From Oscillospiraceae bacterium (lineage in GTDB: Bacteria; Bacillota; Clostridia; UBA1381; UBA9506): a stretch of 64,000 nt of DNA. The stretch is from assembly GCA_015068555.1 (NCBI GenBank), contig SVKI01000004.1, forward strand, positions 1-64,000, written 5' to 3'. This document shows positions 31,091-41,190 of the stretch, piece by piece. The translations under genes were made by a program, and so were the position numbers. The notes under the pieces were generated by a model. It made no database searches. It was given only the letters and a program-made list of their open reading frames with translations, and was not told where the DNA came from. Positions within the stretch are counted from its first letter, which is position 1; the number at the start of each line of letters is the position of its first letter.

Positions 31091-32308
31091 ATGAGTAAAG
31101 TATTTAAAATTGGCATTTTTGGACTGGGGCACGGTGGCGGCGCTGCCGAAATTTTTTCAACCGAATTTGAAAATACAACGGTTGCTGCAGTATGCGAAAG
31201 AGATCAGGAAAAGATTGAAAAAGCAAAAAAATATCTCCCCAGAGATGTAAAGTTCTTTGATGATTTTGATGAATTTTTAAAGTCTGGGCTTGATGCAGTT
31301 TATTTGGCTAATTACTTTCATGAACATGCCAAATGTGCTATTAAAGCGATGGAAGCCGGCATTGCAGTTTTGAGTGAAACAACTGCTGCCCCCAGTCTTG
31401 GCGAATGCGTTGATTTGGTAGAAACCGCAGAACGCACAAACGGAAAATATATGTTAGCTGCAAACTGTCTGTATTTTGCAGCAGTGCATGCCATGAAGCC
31501 GCTGATTGAAAAAGGCGAATACGGCAAGGTGCTGTATGCCGAGGCTGAATACATCCACGGTACAGATTGTCCCAACCCGCCGGAAGGCGTTGACGACCCG
31601 GATATGGAGAATATCCATTGGAGATATGTAGAGCCGACCTGCATGTACAACATGCACACCTTAGGTCCCCTGATGTATATCACAGGCACCACGCCGAAAA
31701 AGGTTTTCTGTAAGGCTATGCACACGCCGAACTTTTCCAAACTGACCAAGCGTCTGCGTGACTCGGAAGGTGCAGTTGTGATTACCGAGATGGATAACGG
31801 CGCTGTGTTTAACACCACAGGCTGTAACAGCTATCATCCCAACAGTAAATGGTATCGCGTGGCTTGTGAACACGGCACGATGGAAACGGTTCGTTACGAT
31901 CAGCATGAAGACTTATTACATATCTCACCGCGCGGCCACGAAGTGAAGCAGTTGCTCTTCAACTGGCGTACGTCAGGCGTTGCACCCGAAGGATTTAACA
32001 ACCCCAATGTGAATAAATATGGCCACGGCGGTATCGACTTCTTTATGTGCTATTATTTCAAAGAATATCTGGAAGGCAAAATGGAACCCTTCCTGAATGT
32101 GTACCGTTCTGCCGCGCTTTCTGCTGCGGGTATCCTGGCCTGGTACAGTGCTTTGACGGGTAAGGAATATGAAGTACCCGACTTCACCAAAAAAGAAGAG
32201 CGCGACAGAGTGAGAGATGATTTCAGAACGCCCTTTGGCAAAAAACTGGAAGACATCACCTTGCCTTACCGCTTAGAGGATAAAGACAAGTTTGAAGATT
32301 TGTTCTAA
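31091..32308 (+). CDS. Gfo/Idh/MocA-family oxidoreductase
   Basis: FKIGIFGLGHGGGAAEIFSTEF; AGIAVLSETTAAPSLGECVDLVE; start 15 nt after the araC-type stop. Confidence 0.86.
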   Translation: MSKVFKIGIFGLGHGGGAAEIFSTEFENTTVAAVCERDQEKIEKAKKYLPRDVKFFDDFDEFLKSGLDAVYLANYFHEHAKCAIKAMEAGIAVLSETTAAPSLGECVDLVETAERTNGKYMLAANCLYFAAVHAMKPLIEKGEYGKVLYAEAEYIHGTDCPNPPEGVDDPDMENIHWRYVEPTCMYNMHTLGPLMYITGTTPKKVFCKAMHTPNFSKLTKRLRDSEGAVVITEMDNGAVFNTTGCNSYHPNSKWYRVACEHGTMETVRYDQHEDLLHISPRGHEVKQLLFNWRTSGVAPEGFNNPNVNKYGHGGIDFFMCYYFKEYLEGKMEPFLNVYRSAALSAAGILAWYSALTGKEYEVPDFTKKEERDRVRDDFRTPFGKKLEDITLPYRLEDKDKFEDLF

Positions 32309-32320
32309 GGAGAGCGCAAC

Positions 32321-33253
32321 ATGACAAAAAAAGTCCACTTTCTGATCGATGATGTCATTTGGGTGCTACGTGACATCACAAGAAAAAAGCCGTCATCCCT
32401 TTTTGATAATCCCTTTATTCATATGCTGAAAACGGCGCATGAAAAATACGGCGTTAAAACACAGCTGAACCTGTTTTACAGAACCGCCTCTTTTTACGGT
32501 AACGATGATTTTACTTTAAAAGATGTGCCGCCAGATTATAAAAACGAATGGGAAGAGGCATCCGACTGGTTAAAACTTGCCTTTCACGCCAAAGAGGAGT
32601 TCCCCGATTATCCCCATGTAAACGCCCGCTATCAGGATGTGAAAGACCTGTTTGAAACCGTTAAAAACGAAGTGATTCGCTTTGCCGGCGAAAAAACCTT
32701 TACTTATGGCGTCTGCCCCCACTGGAACAGTGTGAGTGAAGAAGGCGTTAAGGCCCTGTATGATTGCGGTGTGCGCATTATGGATGTTTCCATCGGCGAA
32801 TCCTTCCCCTATAACGGCGACCCAAACTCCCTGCCCTATGGTCATGCTCTTCGTCTGTTGCACAACAGACAACCCGAAACCAAGGTCTATTCCCGTGGCG
32901 GCCGTGATGTGGCCATTAACAACTCCATCAGCGCCTATAACCACCTGTCTCCGGCTCAGTTTGAAGCGACCCGAGGCAGGCTGGCAAGCATCTTAGACGA
33001 AAAGACCGGCATGCGTTTTAAAAAATTCCACTTGCCCGATTTGACCTTGAACTTAATGGAAGCACACGAAGTGGAAAATCTAATTGCCCCCTTCATCGGC
33101 AATGAATATATTGGCGTTTGCACTCATGAACAGTATTTTTACGAAGACTACATGGTGTATCAACCCGATTATGATGAAAAGATTTATAAAATGGGTGCTT
33201 ACCTGAAGCAAAACGGTTATGAATTCATTTTTGCAGAAGAACTTGCTGACTAA
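32321..33253 (+). CDS. NodB/polysaccharide-deacetylase-like protein of unknown function
   Basis: VHFLIDDVIWVL, LKLAFHAKEEFPDYPH, VRIMDVSIGESF; TIM-barrel deacetylase-like pattern. Confidence 0.6.
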   Translation: MTKKVHFLIDDVIWVLRDITRKKPSSLFDNPFIHMLKTAHEKYGVKTQLNLFYRTASFYGNDDFTLKDVPPDYKNEWEEASDWLKLAFHAKEEFPDYPHVNARYQDVKDLFETVKNEVIRFAGEKTFTYGVCPHWNSVSEEGVKALYDCGVRIMDVSIGESFPYNGDPNSLPYGHALRLLHNRQPETKVYSRGGRDVAINNSISAYNHLSPAQFEATRGRLASILDEKTGMRFKKFHLPDLTLNLMEAHEVENLIAPFIGNEYIGVCTHEQYFYEDYMVYQPDYDEKIYKMGAYLKQNGYEFIFAEELAD

Positions 33254-33269
33254 AACAATTTTATTCATA

Positions 33270-33315
33270 AAAACACAAGGGATGCCACACATGTGCGGCA
33301 TCCCTTGTGTTTTTA
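33270..33315. terminator. Bidirectional terminator
   Basis: AAAACACAAGGGATGCC ACACATGTGC GGCATCCCTTGTGTTTTT. Confidence 0.85.
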
Positions 33316-34911
33316 TGGAATCAAAGAAATTAATCTTTGCATTTCTTCCCTTGATGGGAACGGGTAGCTGGCAATTACCACTCCATCGCAGGTAGCCGTA
33401 CCCCAAAGTCTTGTTTCTCCGTTTACTATTTGTTCATATGCCGTTACAACAATCGGTCTGTTTAAATACCGTGTTACACCATACTTTTCTGCATAGGGGT
33501 AAACCGGCACCAGGTCACCCGTTTCCGGATGTGTCACCCATTGCTCACTATGCACGGTAACCGTATCGGTAAAAAGAATCTTAGCACCGGTTGTTTTGCC
33601 CGAATCCTCTGTTCCTATCGCCGGTGGCGGCGTGGATTTGGGAATTTCTTCGATAAAATCTTCAAAGCTCTCTTCCGTTTCTGTAAATTCCCGAAGGTCA
33701 CGATTGCCAAATTGTTGTTCCGCTGCCTTTCTCTCATAAGTCAGATGATACGTCTCTTCTCCTGCCTTCACCTCTATGGAAATCACATCCACTTCTGTAA
33801 GCAAACTAAATAATACCAAGGCATTCTGGTAAAAGGCCGCTTCATCCAATACGCCGTCTTTCACGTATCGGCTCTCTTTGGGAAGCACATATGAAACCTT
33901 TAAAGCAGGCACAGCCTCATCTGTGCTGCGCACAACGTCTGAAACCTCGGCACCAACAGGCACAGCACTCTTAACCAAGGAGACCATTTTTTCTTCATCA
34001 GCCTGTGCCGCGTCTTTCTTATCTAACAAATCTTGTTTTTGCTCATGATATTGATTATAGGGTACCTCTAAAAGCAGTAAACCATCTGCCATATAGCGGG
34101 TAACGCCTTCCTCTTCTGCGTTTTCCTTCTTGATTTTTTTAACCATTTTCGGGTCGTTATCGTACAGATAACTGCCCTCTTTTTCATAATAGGTATATAG
34201 GTAAAAAGCAGCGTCATCCGGGACTAAGCATTTCCAGGAAGTAATCACTGTTTCAATCTCTTCTTCCTGAAAAGTCAGAATATGAATGGCATCTTCCGTC
34301 TGCTTCTCCTGCGTTATGAGTCGTTCCAGTTTACCCACATAAAAAGCCTGAAGCTGTCCGTCCTGATTAAGCGTTGTATAGGTCGCCTTCTCTGCCAGAA
34401 AGTCTTTATCCGGCGCCTTAAGAGGCTTCGGTGGCAAAAATTCCCTCAAGAGGGGTAGTTCAACACTCATTAGGATACGTCCGGTTTTTCCGGCATCTGT
34501 ATTTTTCAGCGTTAAAACAGCCCGATACGGCGGACCGGCCGGCAACTCACTGAACACATATTGCACAACTGTATCACCCTCTGCCTGAAAACGCAATTCA
34601 TAAACCTTAACGGCATAGCGATCCGATTCCCGCACCTCAGGCGTTACATCCGTATAACCGGTCAACTGTGGAACATCCGCTATACTGACCTCTTGATACA
34701 GTAACTGAAAACGACCCACTTCAACTGCCTTATCACAAAACTGTAAACCGTCTGCCTCTTCTGTCACCTGCCAGGACTTTGGCACCTGAAGTGAATAACC
34801 GCGCAAATGCACTGCCTGATATCGGTTGCCGCTCCATAGTAAAATCGCAACTAAAATGACTACAAGCAAAAGCGCAATACCAGCTATTGTAATCCATTTC
34901 GTTTTTTTCAT
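33313..34911 (-). CDS. Single-pass membrane-anchored protein of unknown function, last gene of rnf operon
   Basis: N-terminal TM (KKTKWITIAGIALLLVVILVAILLW); starts within about 15 nt of the rnfB stop. Confidence 0.75.
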   Translation of the reverse strand: MKKTKWITIAGIALLLVVILVAILLWSGNRYQAVHLRGYSLQVPKSWQVTEEADGLQFCDKAVEVGRFQLLYQEVSIADVPQLTGYTDVTPEVRESDRYAVKVYELRFQAEGDTVVQYVFSELPAGPPYRAVLTLKNTDAGKTGRILMSVELPLLREFLPPKPLKAPDKDFLAEKATYTTLNQDGQLQAFYVGKLERLITQEKQTEDAIHILTFQEEEIETVITSWKCLVPDDAAFYLYTYYEKEGSYLYDNDPKMVKKIKKENAEEEGVTRYMADGLLLLEVPYNQYHEQKQDLLDKKDAAQADEEKMVSLVKSAVPVGAEVSDVVRSTDEAVPALKVSYVLPKESRYVKDGVLDEAAFYQNALVLFSLLTEVDVISIEVKAGEETYHLTYERKAAEQQFGNRDLREFTETEESFEDFIEEIPKSTPPPAIGTEDSGKTTGAKILFTDTVTVHSEQWVTHPETGDLVPVYPYAEKYGVTRYLNRPIVVTAYEQIVNGETRLWGTATCDGVVIASYPFPSREEMQRLISLIP

Positions 34912-34923
34912 AACTTCCTCCAT

Positions 34924-35730
34924 TTATTCGACATGTGCAATCACATGTTTTGGACAATTCTCTATACATGCGTTACAGTTGGTACACATCGTATAACTAA
35001 TCGTTGCCAGGTGTTTCGATACACGAATCACATCTTCCGGACAGTGTTTTGCGCAAAGTCCGCACCCTATGCAACCGATTTTGCAGATATCCTTCATGGC
35101 GCTGCCCTTGTCATGCGAACGGCAGTTTATAAAGGTTTTCGCCTCAACCGGCACAAGTTCTATCAGTTCACGCGGACAAGCCGTAACACAGGCGCCACAG
35201 CCCACGCAGTTTGAATTGTCTACAACGGCCACGCCATCACAAACGGAAATAGCATGAAAGGCGCAAGCTGCTACACAACTTCCATATCCCATGCAGCCGT
35301 ACATACAAGCTTTGTCACCGCCACCGCATTGTGCGGCCGACACGCAATCATAAATACCCGTATAAGTACCTTTTTTCGCAGCCTGTTCACAGGTGCCGCT
35401 ACAAAATACATGTGCAACCTTAGCCTCATTTTTTACCAGCTTTTTCCCCAGAAGTTCTGCAATTCGGGCGGCGTTTTCCTGCTTGAGGGCGGCACACATG
35501 CCAATCTCTGCAGTTCCGTTTAACAAGGCTTCTGTCATGGCTGCGCATCCGGCAAGACCACAACCGCCGCAATTGGCACCTGGCAAAAGTTCTAAGACAA
35601 CTTCGGCTCGTTCGTCTGTTTCAACCTTGAAAATCTTGGCCGCCACACCTAAAAGGGCTCCAAACACAGCACCCAGCCCACCCAAAACAACGACCGGCAA
35701 CAACAACTTCAGCAATCCACACACCTCCAT
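34924..35730 (-). CDS. rnfB: Rnf complex subunit RnfB
   Basis: LPGANCGGCGLAGCAAMTEALL plus several CxxCxxCxxxCP ferredoxin motifs. Confidence 0.95.
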   Translation of the reverse strand: MEVCGLLKLLLPVVVLGGLGAVFGALLGVAAKIFKVETDERAEVVLELLPGANCGGCGLAGCAAMTEALLNGTAEIGMCAALKQENAARIAELLGKKLVKNEAKVAHVFCSGTCEQAAKKGTYTGIYDCVSAAQCGGGDKACMYGCMGYGSCVAACAFHAISVCDGVAVVDNSNCVGCGACVTACPRELIELVPVEAKTFINCRSHDKGSAMKDICKIGCIGCGLCAKHCPEDVIRVSKHLATISYTMCTNCNACIENCPKHVIAHVE

Positions 35731-36311
35731 TAGAAAGAAAGCCCCTGAAAACCTAAAAACGCCATCGCAAGTATCCCTGCTGCAAGAAGCGCAATGGGAA
35801 AGCCCTGCAATGCTTTGGGAATATCGGCCGCCGCCAACCGTTCACGCACACCGGCAAAAAGCACGATTGCCACCAAAAACGACAGACCGGCAGAAAAGCC
35901 GTACACAACAGCCTGAATAAAATCAAAACCTTCTGTTATATTCAAAATAGCAACACCCAACACCGCACAGTTCGTTGTGATTAAGGGCAGGTAAATGCCA
36001 AGGGCATTATAAAGGCCGGGCGACATTTTCTGCAAAACCATTTCTACGAATTGTACAAGCACAGCAATCACTAAAATAAAAGATACTGTTTGCATATACT
36101 CCATGGCAAACGGTACCAGCACAAAGTATTGCACAAGCCAGGTGATGGCAGAAGCCACCGTCATAACAAAGGTAACGGCAAGGCTCATCCCAACTGCCGT
36201 TTGCACCTGCTTAGAAACACCCAAAAAGGGACAACAGCCCAAAAATTTACACAACACAAAATTATCTGCTAAAATTGTTGTGATACAAAGTAAAAGGAGT
36301 TCAGTTATCAT
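35730..36311 (-). CDS. rnfA: Rnf complex subunit RnfA
   Basis: LADNFVLCKFLGCCPFLGVSKQVQTAVGMSLAVTFVM. Confidence 0.96.
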   Translation of the reverse strand: MITELLLLCITTILADNFVLCKFLGCCPFLGVSKQVQTAVGMSLAVTFVMTVASAITWLVQYFVLVPFAMEYMQTVSFILVIAVLVQFVEMVLQKMSPGLYNALGIYLPLITTNCAVLGVAILNITEGFDFIQAVVYGFSAGLSFLVAIVLFAGVRERLAAADIPKALQGFPIALLAAGILAMAFLGFQGLSF

Positions 36312-36924
36312 GATGCATTCTCTCCTTTCTCTTTTGCATCATCCATTGAATTAAGCCAATCATCAGGCCCAACACAATGAAAGCGCCGGGTGGCAAAATG
36401 AGCATAGTGGCCGGCATAAAGCTTGCACCAAAAACAGGTACACCCAGTATTGTTCCAGCGCCAAGCAGCTCACGAACAGCAGAAATAACCGTCAGAGCAA
36501 ATGTAAAGCCAAGACCCATGCCCAAGCCATCAAGAGCCGATGCACAAACCGTATTCCTTGAGGCAAAGGCCTCTGCACGCGCCAGAATAATACAATTAAC
36601 TACAATCAGCGGAATAAAAAGTCCCAATGAGCGGCTTACCGCAGGTGCATACGCCTTAAGAAGCATTTCAATCACCGAGACAAAACCGGCAATCACAACA
36701 ATATAAGAAGCGATTCGGATCTTATTGGGAATCCATTTGCGAATGAGAGAAATGACAATATTAGAGCCGATCAAAACAGCTGTTGCTGATAACCCCATAC
36801 CCAAACCATTACTGACACTCGTGGTCACGGCCAAGGTTGGGCACATACCCAAAAGCTGCACAAAGGTAGGGTTTTCTTTTAAAAGACCTTTGGAAAATTC
36901 CTTCCATGCACTCATTTTGCCCAC
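36301..36924 (-). CDS. rnfE: Rnf complex subunit RnfE
   Basis: FSKGLLKENPTFVQLLGMCPTLAVTTSVSNGLGMGLSATAVLIGSN. Confidence 0.96.
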   Translation of the reverse strand: MGKMSAWKEFSKGLLKENPTFVQLLGMCPTLAVTTSVSNGLGMGLSATAVLIGSNIVISLIRKWIPNKIRIASYIVVIAGFVSVIEMLLKAYAPAVSRSLGLFIPLIVVNCIILARAEAFASRNTVCASALDGLGMGLGFTFALTVISAVRELLGAGTILGVPVFGASFMPATMLILPPGAFIVLGLMIGLIQWMMQKRKERMHHDN

Positions 36925-37493
36925 TCTCCTTCCAAAAGAACCGCTGTATCAAGCGCCGCTTGTATGCCCTTTGTAACCGCTTTGGAAGTCACTGTTGCAC
37001 CGCTCACCGCTGCAATTTCATCCTCCCCCGGTTTTCCATTTTTAATGACGGAAAGCGTTTGACCTATCATTTTGCCAATATATTGCTGCAGAAAGCTTGC
37101 ATCCTGCGCTTTGGATCCAAGCCCGGCCGTTTCTGACATGGACAGAATCTGCACGCCGCAAACCTTGCCGGCTTTTGTGATGCCGACAAGCATTTCAATC
37201 TCTCCGCCGTAGCCAATAGGTTTAACGTTCACACAATAACCAAGCTGTTTGCCGTCTGTTTCACCTATATAAACGGCTGCAACTTCCTCAGAAAAAGAAG
37301 CCTCACCTTCATATACGCTAAATGACTCTGCCTCCTGCAAAACCGCCTTGCGTGCCAGCATCAGTTCCTCTTCTGCTCTTTTTTCTATAATCGGCGCGGT
37401 GATACTGTGAACGGCCGCCAGCACAAACGCAACAATAGCTGTCACCAAAAACAACACCGTAGCTAATACGGGAATTTTTTCACTTTTTTGCAC
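36912..37493 (-). CDS. rnfG: Rnf complex subunit RnfG
   Basis: FMN attachment motif AAVSGATVTSKAV; GTG start after GGAGGAG. Confidence 0.95.
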   Translation of the reverse strand: MQKSEKIPVLATVLFLVTAIVAFVLAAVHSITAPIIEKRAEEELMLARKAVLQEAESFSVYEGEASFSEEVAAVYIGETDGKQLGYCVNVKPIGYGGEIEMLVGITKAGKVCGVQILSMSETAGLGSKAQDASFLQQYIGKMIGQTLSVIKNGKPGEDEIAAVSGATVTSKAVTKGIQAALDTAVLLEGEWAK

Positions 37494-37504
37494 GAAACTC
37501 CTCC

Positions 37505-38482
37505 TTACCTGCGTTTTGCCCGGGCACTAAAACATTTTGGTCTGCACCAGGAATCAATCAATGGTGTGGCAATGTTCATCAGTAAAATACCATAGGTTAC
37601 ACCTTCCGGATAACCGCCAAACCGACGAATCAAAAAGGTCACCAGTCCACAGCCGATACCCATGATAAGCTGTCCTTTGGCGGTCATCGGCGAGGTAACA
37701 TAATCGGTTGCCATAAAAATGGCACCCAAAAGCAAACCGCCACCCAACACCTGGTAGGTAAGACCATCTACGGCACTCATGCTGCCGCGGGTAAACAGAA
37801 ACGATAAAACTGCCACTGTTCCCACAAAGGCAACCGGAATATGCGGCGTAATCACCCGTCGCAGCAAAAGGTACAGGCCTCCAAGTAATAATGCCAAAGC
37901 CGATGTTTCTCCTATACATCCACTGTAGCTACCTAAAAACATCTGTAAAGTCTTGGGCAGTTGCTCGAGCCCTTCGCCGCTTTTAATGATAGAAAGTGGG
38001 GTCGCGGTTGTAACCACATCCGTCATAGCAAAGCCTGTCGTAAACGGTGCCACAAAAGCCGTCATCAAAACAGGCCACGAGGCAAGCAAAAAGGCACGAC
38101 CGGCCATTGCAGGATTAACAAAATTAAACCCAACGCCGCCAAACATCTGCTTCACAATAATAATCGCAAAAAAGGCGCCAATCACAGGTAGCCACCAGGG
38201 CGCCGTCACAGGCAGGTTAAGCCCTAATAAGACGCCGGTAACTGTCGCTGTTAAATCCCCTGTTGTGACCTTTTTACCGAGCATTTTTTGCCATAGATAT
38301 TCAAATCCAACACAGGATGCTACAGAAACAAAAACCAACAGCAAAGCACGCAGACCGAAAAACAAAATCCCGCAAAACAGAGCCGGCACTAACGCAATCA
38401 GCACGTCCAGCATAATACGACTTGTTGTATCGTTATGTCTGATATGTGGCGAAGACGAAACTGATACTTTAAAAACTGTCAT
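37505..38482 (-). CDS. rnfD: Rnf complex subunit RnfD
   Basis: VSSSPHIRHNDTTSRIMLDVLIALVPALFCGILFFG; GGLLLGAIFMATDYVTSPMTAKGQLIMGIGCGL. Confidence 0.95.
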   Translation of the reverse strand: MTVFKVSVSSSPHIRHNDTTSRIMLDVLIALVPALFCGILFFGLRALLLVFVSVASCVGFEYLWQKMLGKKVTTGDLTATVTGVLLGLNLPVTAPWWLPVIGAFFAIIIVKQMFGGVGFNFVNPAMAGRAFLLASWPVLMTAFVAPFTTGFAMTDVVTTATPLSIIKSGEGLEQLPKTLQMFLGSYSGCIGETSALALLLGGLYLLLRRVITPHIPVAFVGTVAVLSFLFTRGSMSAVDGLTYQVLGGGLLLGAIFMATDYVTSPMTAKGQLIMGIGCGLVTFLIRRFGGYPEGVTYGILLMNIATPLIDSWCRPKCFSARAKRR

Positions 38483-38489
38483 ATCCGGC

Positions 38490-39821
38490 TCACCCCTTTC
38501 TGGTTTTTTCTGCTTGTTGCTTAGCACGTACGCCTTGCTTCATCCACCTGATAGCCTGCACAAGATGCCGTTTTGAAGGGCAGCTGTATGCACAGCTTCC
38601 GCATTCTATGCAGTCCATGATATGATAGGAGAGCGCGTTTTCGACATCTTTTCTGTAGGCAAAGCTTTGCAGGGCATAAGGCTCTAAAAACATAGGGCAT
38701 GCACGCACACAACGCCCGCAACGAATACAGGCACTTTCTGCCGGCTGATGTGCTTCTTTTTCTGTCAGCACCAAAACCGCCGATGTACCCTTCGTAACCG
38801 GTACGTCAAAAGAATGGGTAGCAATACCCATCATGGGGCCGCCAATTAAAATCTTACCGGCATCTTCTTTAAGGCCGCCGGACTGCTCTACCAAGGCAGA
38901 AAGAGGTGTTCCAATTCTTACAATATAATTAGCCGGCTTGTTCACCGCTCCACCGGCCACTGTAACAATGCGTTGATACAGCGGCATTTTGTCATACACA
39001 GCGCGGCAGATGGAGGCGGCTGTGTCAACATTCAGCACGATGCAACCTACATCAGAAGGCAGCTTGCCTGAGGGAACTACTCTGCCTGTTACAGCATAAA
39101 TCAGGTGCTTTTCAGACCCCTGCGGGTATTTTTTGGCTAACCGTTCAACTGCAATCGGCAAGTCTTTTGACGCCTCTCGAATGGTCTCAATTGCATCGGG
39201 CTTATTCTCCTCAATTGCGATATGTCCCTGTGCATCAGGAAACAGTCTTAACACCGTTACTAAACCTCGGATAACCGTTTCGGGATGTTCTACCATCAGG
39301 CGATGGTCCGAAGTGAGATAAGGCTCGCATTCAGCGCCGTTTATAATGATGTGTTCTATCTTAGCATCTGGCGGCGGCGATAATTTGATGTGCGTAGGAA
39401 ATCCTGCTCCACCCATGCCCACGATACCGGCCTTTTGAATCACATCTTTAATGGCTTGTGAATCCATTTCGCCCGGATGCATCCTATGTAGCGGTTCACA
39501 AGCCTCGTCCAAGCCATCATTTTCCACCACCAGAGTGGGAACCTTTTGGCCGTCTGCCTGCAGATACAGCGCGATATCCTTCACGCGCCCTGACACTGAG
39601 GCATGAAGAGGCACGCTCGCAAAGGCCTTGCTTTCTGCAATGACCTGGCCTAACAAAACGCGGTCGCCTACTTGCACAGAAGGCTCCAACAGTACTCCAT
39701 TCCTCTGTTGCAGAGTGTAATATAGAAGCTGCGGCACCTCTGCCTGTTGCAAGGATTGAGTCGCCGTCTGTGATTTATAATCCGGCGGATGAATCCCCCG
39801 CCTGAAAGTCAGTTTTGACAT
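38490..39821 (-). CDS. rnfC: Rnf complex subunit RnfC
   Basis: FRRGIHPPDYKSQTA, VGMGGAGFPTHIKL, CIRCGRCVRACPMFLEP. Confidence 0.96.
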   Translation of the reverse strand: MSKLTFRRGIHPPDYKSQTATQSLQQAEVPQLLYYTLQQRNGVLLEPSVQVGDRVLLGQVIAESKAFASVPLHASVSGRVKDIALYLQADGQKVPTLVVENDGLDEACEPLHRMHPGEMDSQAIKDVIQKAGIVGMGGAGFPTHIKLSPPPDAKIEHIIINGAECEPYLTSDHRLMVEHPETVIRGLVTVLRLFPDAQGHIAIEENKPDAIETIREASKDLPIAVERLAKKYPQGSEKHLIYAVTGRVVPSGKLPSDVGCIVLNVDTAASICRAVYDKMPLYQRIVTVAGGAVNKPANYIVRIGTPLSALVEQSGGLKEDAGKILIGGPMMGIATHSFDVPVTKGTSAVLVLTEKEAHQPAESACIRCGRCVRACPMFLEPYALQSFAYRKDVENALSYHIMDCIECGSCAYSCPSKRHLVQAIRWMKQGVRAKQQAEKTRKG

Positions 39822-39869
39822 ATTTTCCCCCATTGGACATGCATAATTTTTGCACTTTTCATAATTTTG

Positions 39870-39898
39870 ATTATAACATAAACAGGCGAAAAAAGCAA
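39870..39898 (-). promoter_or_regulatory. Promoter of rnfCDGEAB
   Basis: TTGCTT - 17 nt - TATAAT on the minus strand. Confidence 0.6.
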
Positions 39899-39930
39899 GA
39901 CTCTCACTCTTTTCACCCGTAATTTTTCTC

Positions 39931-41028
39931 TTATTTAAATTGTTCTATACACGTCCGTGTAATCGCGCGCATCTCATCAAACTTCTCTTCAATAGAAAGA
40001 GCAAGTTTCATCTGGCAACGGGCACGTTCTAAGTTATGATGTTCTCTGTGAATTTTAAAATATACATCCCCATCTAAATAGTCGGTTAAGAATCTCGCAC
40101 CTAACTCCAGCGTGATAATACGTACGCCGTGAGGCAGATATTCCAGTTCCTTCTCTGTTAAATATTTACCTGCTTCACGCAAAAAACCGCGAGTAAACTG
40201 CTCATATAAGTTCATATCAAAGGAAACTTTAGATAAATCGGTTTCATCTTCTTCTGCGGTGTTGGCCGCAAAACGAAGAGCATCACCAAAGTCAAGTGCC
40301 ACCCAACCGGGCATAACCGTATCTAAATCTATTACACACAAAGCTTCGTTGGTTGCATCATCAATTAGTATATTATTGACCTTTGTGTCGTTATGCGTAA
40401 CACGCAGAGGAATTTCTCCCTCCTCTGTCAGCTTCACAAGCAAAGAAGCTGCTTCTAACCGTTCCTTGTAGAAGGCAATATCTTCCGAAACACTTTCTGC
40501 TCTGCCGGCCTTATCCTGTCTTGCGGCTTCAAACAGTGCCTCAAAACGCTTAGGCGTATTGTGGAAATCGGGGATAGTTTCATACAGACTGTCCATCGGA
40601 AAGTCAGACAGCATCCTCTGGAACATACCAAATCCGCGACCGGCATTGTAGAGCTGAATCGGGTCTTCTATCACGTCATAGGTCCTGGCATGATCCACAA
40701 AGCCGTACACGCGCCAGCAGGTATCTTCTTCGTCCCGGTACATGGGCTTTCCGTCTTTCGTCAGCACAACACGCAGGCAACCGCGCTCCGTATCTCCCCC
40801 GGCTGCTTCTAACTTGCCGCGGATGTGGTCGGTAACAGCTAAAATATTATCCATCACCTTTTCCGGCTCTTTAAACACAAAGGTGTTAATGGCCTGCAGA
40901 GTATACTGCGCACCGCTTGCCAGTTTAACACGACAGGTATTATTAATATGACCACTGGTCATGGGTTTAATCTCTGCAATTTCATCGGCCAGGTTAAACT
41001 GCGCCAACACTTTTTTTATGTTTTCCAT
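39931..41028 (-). CDS. APH/choline-kinase-fold sugar kinase, N-acetylhexosamine 1-kinase-like
   Basis: INNTCRVKLASGAQYTLQAINTFVFKEPEKVMDNI, LRVTHNDTKVNNILID, ALCVIDLDTVMPGWVALDFGDALRF. Confidence 0.82.
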   Translation of the reverse strand: MENIKKVLAQFNLADEIAEIKPMTSGHINNTCRVKLASGAQYTLQAINTFVFKEPEKVMDNILAVTDHIRGKLEAAGGDTERGCLRVVLTKDGKPMYRDEEDTCWRVYGFVDHARTYDVIEDPIQLYNAGRGFGMFQRMLSDFPMDSLYETIPDFHNTPKRFEALFEAARQDKAGRAESVSEDIAFYKERLEAASLLVKLTEEGEIPLRVTHNDTKVNNILIDDATNEALCVIDLDTVMPGWVALDFGDALRFAANTAEEDETDLSKVSFDMNLYEQFTRGFLREAGKYLTEKELEYLPHGVRIITLELGARFLTDYLDGDVYFKIHREHHNLERARCQMKLALSIEEKFDEMRAITRTCIEQFK

Positions 41029-41130
41029 GATGTACCCCCATTGTCTTTGATATCAGCGTATAAATTTCTTTTGTTGTCTCATTATATAATAAACATATGA
41101 AAATATCAAGAGTTCTCATACAGAAAAGCT

Positions 41131-41159
41131 TTGACATTTAATAAAAAAAAGGATATAAT
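41131..41159 (+). promoter_or_regulatory. Consensus sigma-A promoter of uvrA
   Basis: Exact TTGACA - 17 nt - TATAAT. Confidence 0.85.
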
Positions 41160-41190
41160 ATAAGAACATATGTTTGATAAAAGGAGTCCC

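Noticed and set aside
36301-36924. NADH:quinone reductase (Nqr) rather than Rnf for the six-subunit operon
   Set aside because: Gene order C-D-G-E-A-B plus multi-cluster RnfB ferredoxin motifs are diagnostic for Rnf; NqrA/NqrF absent.
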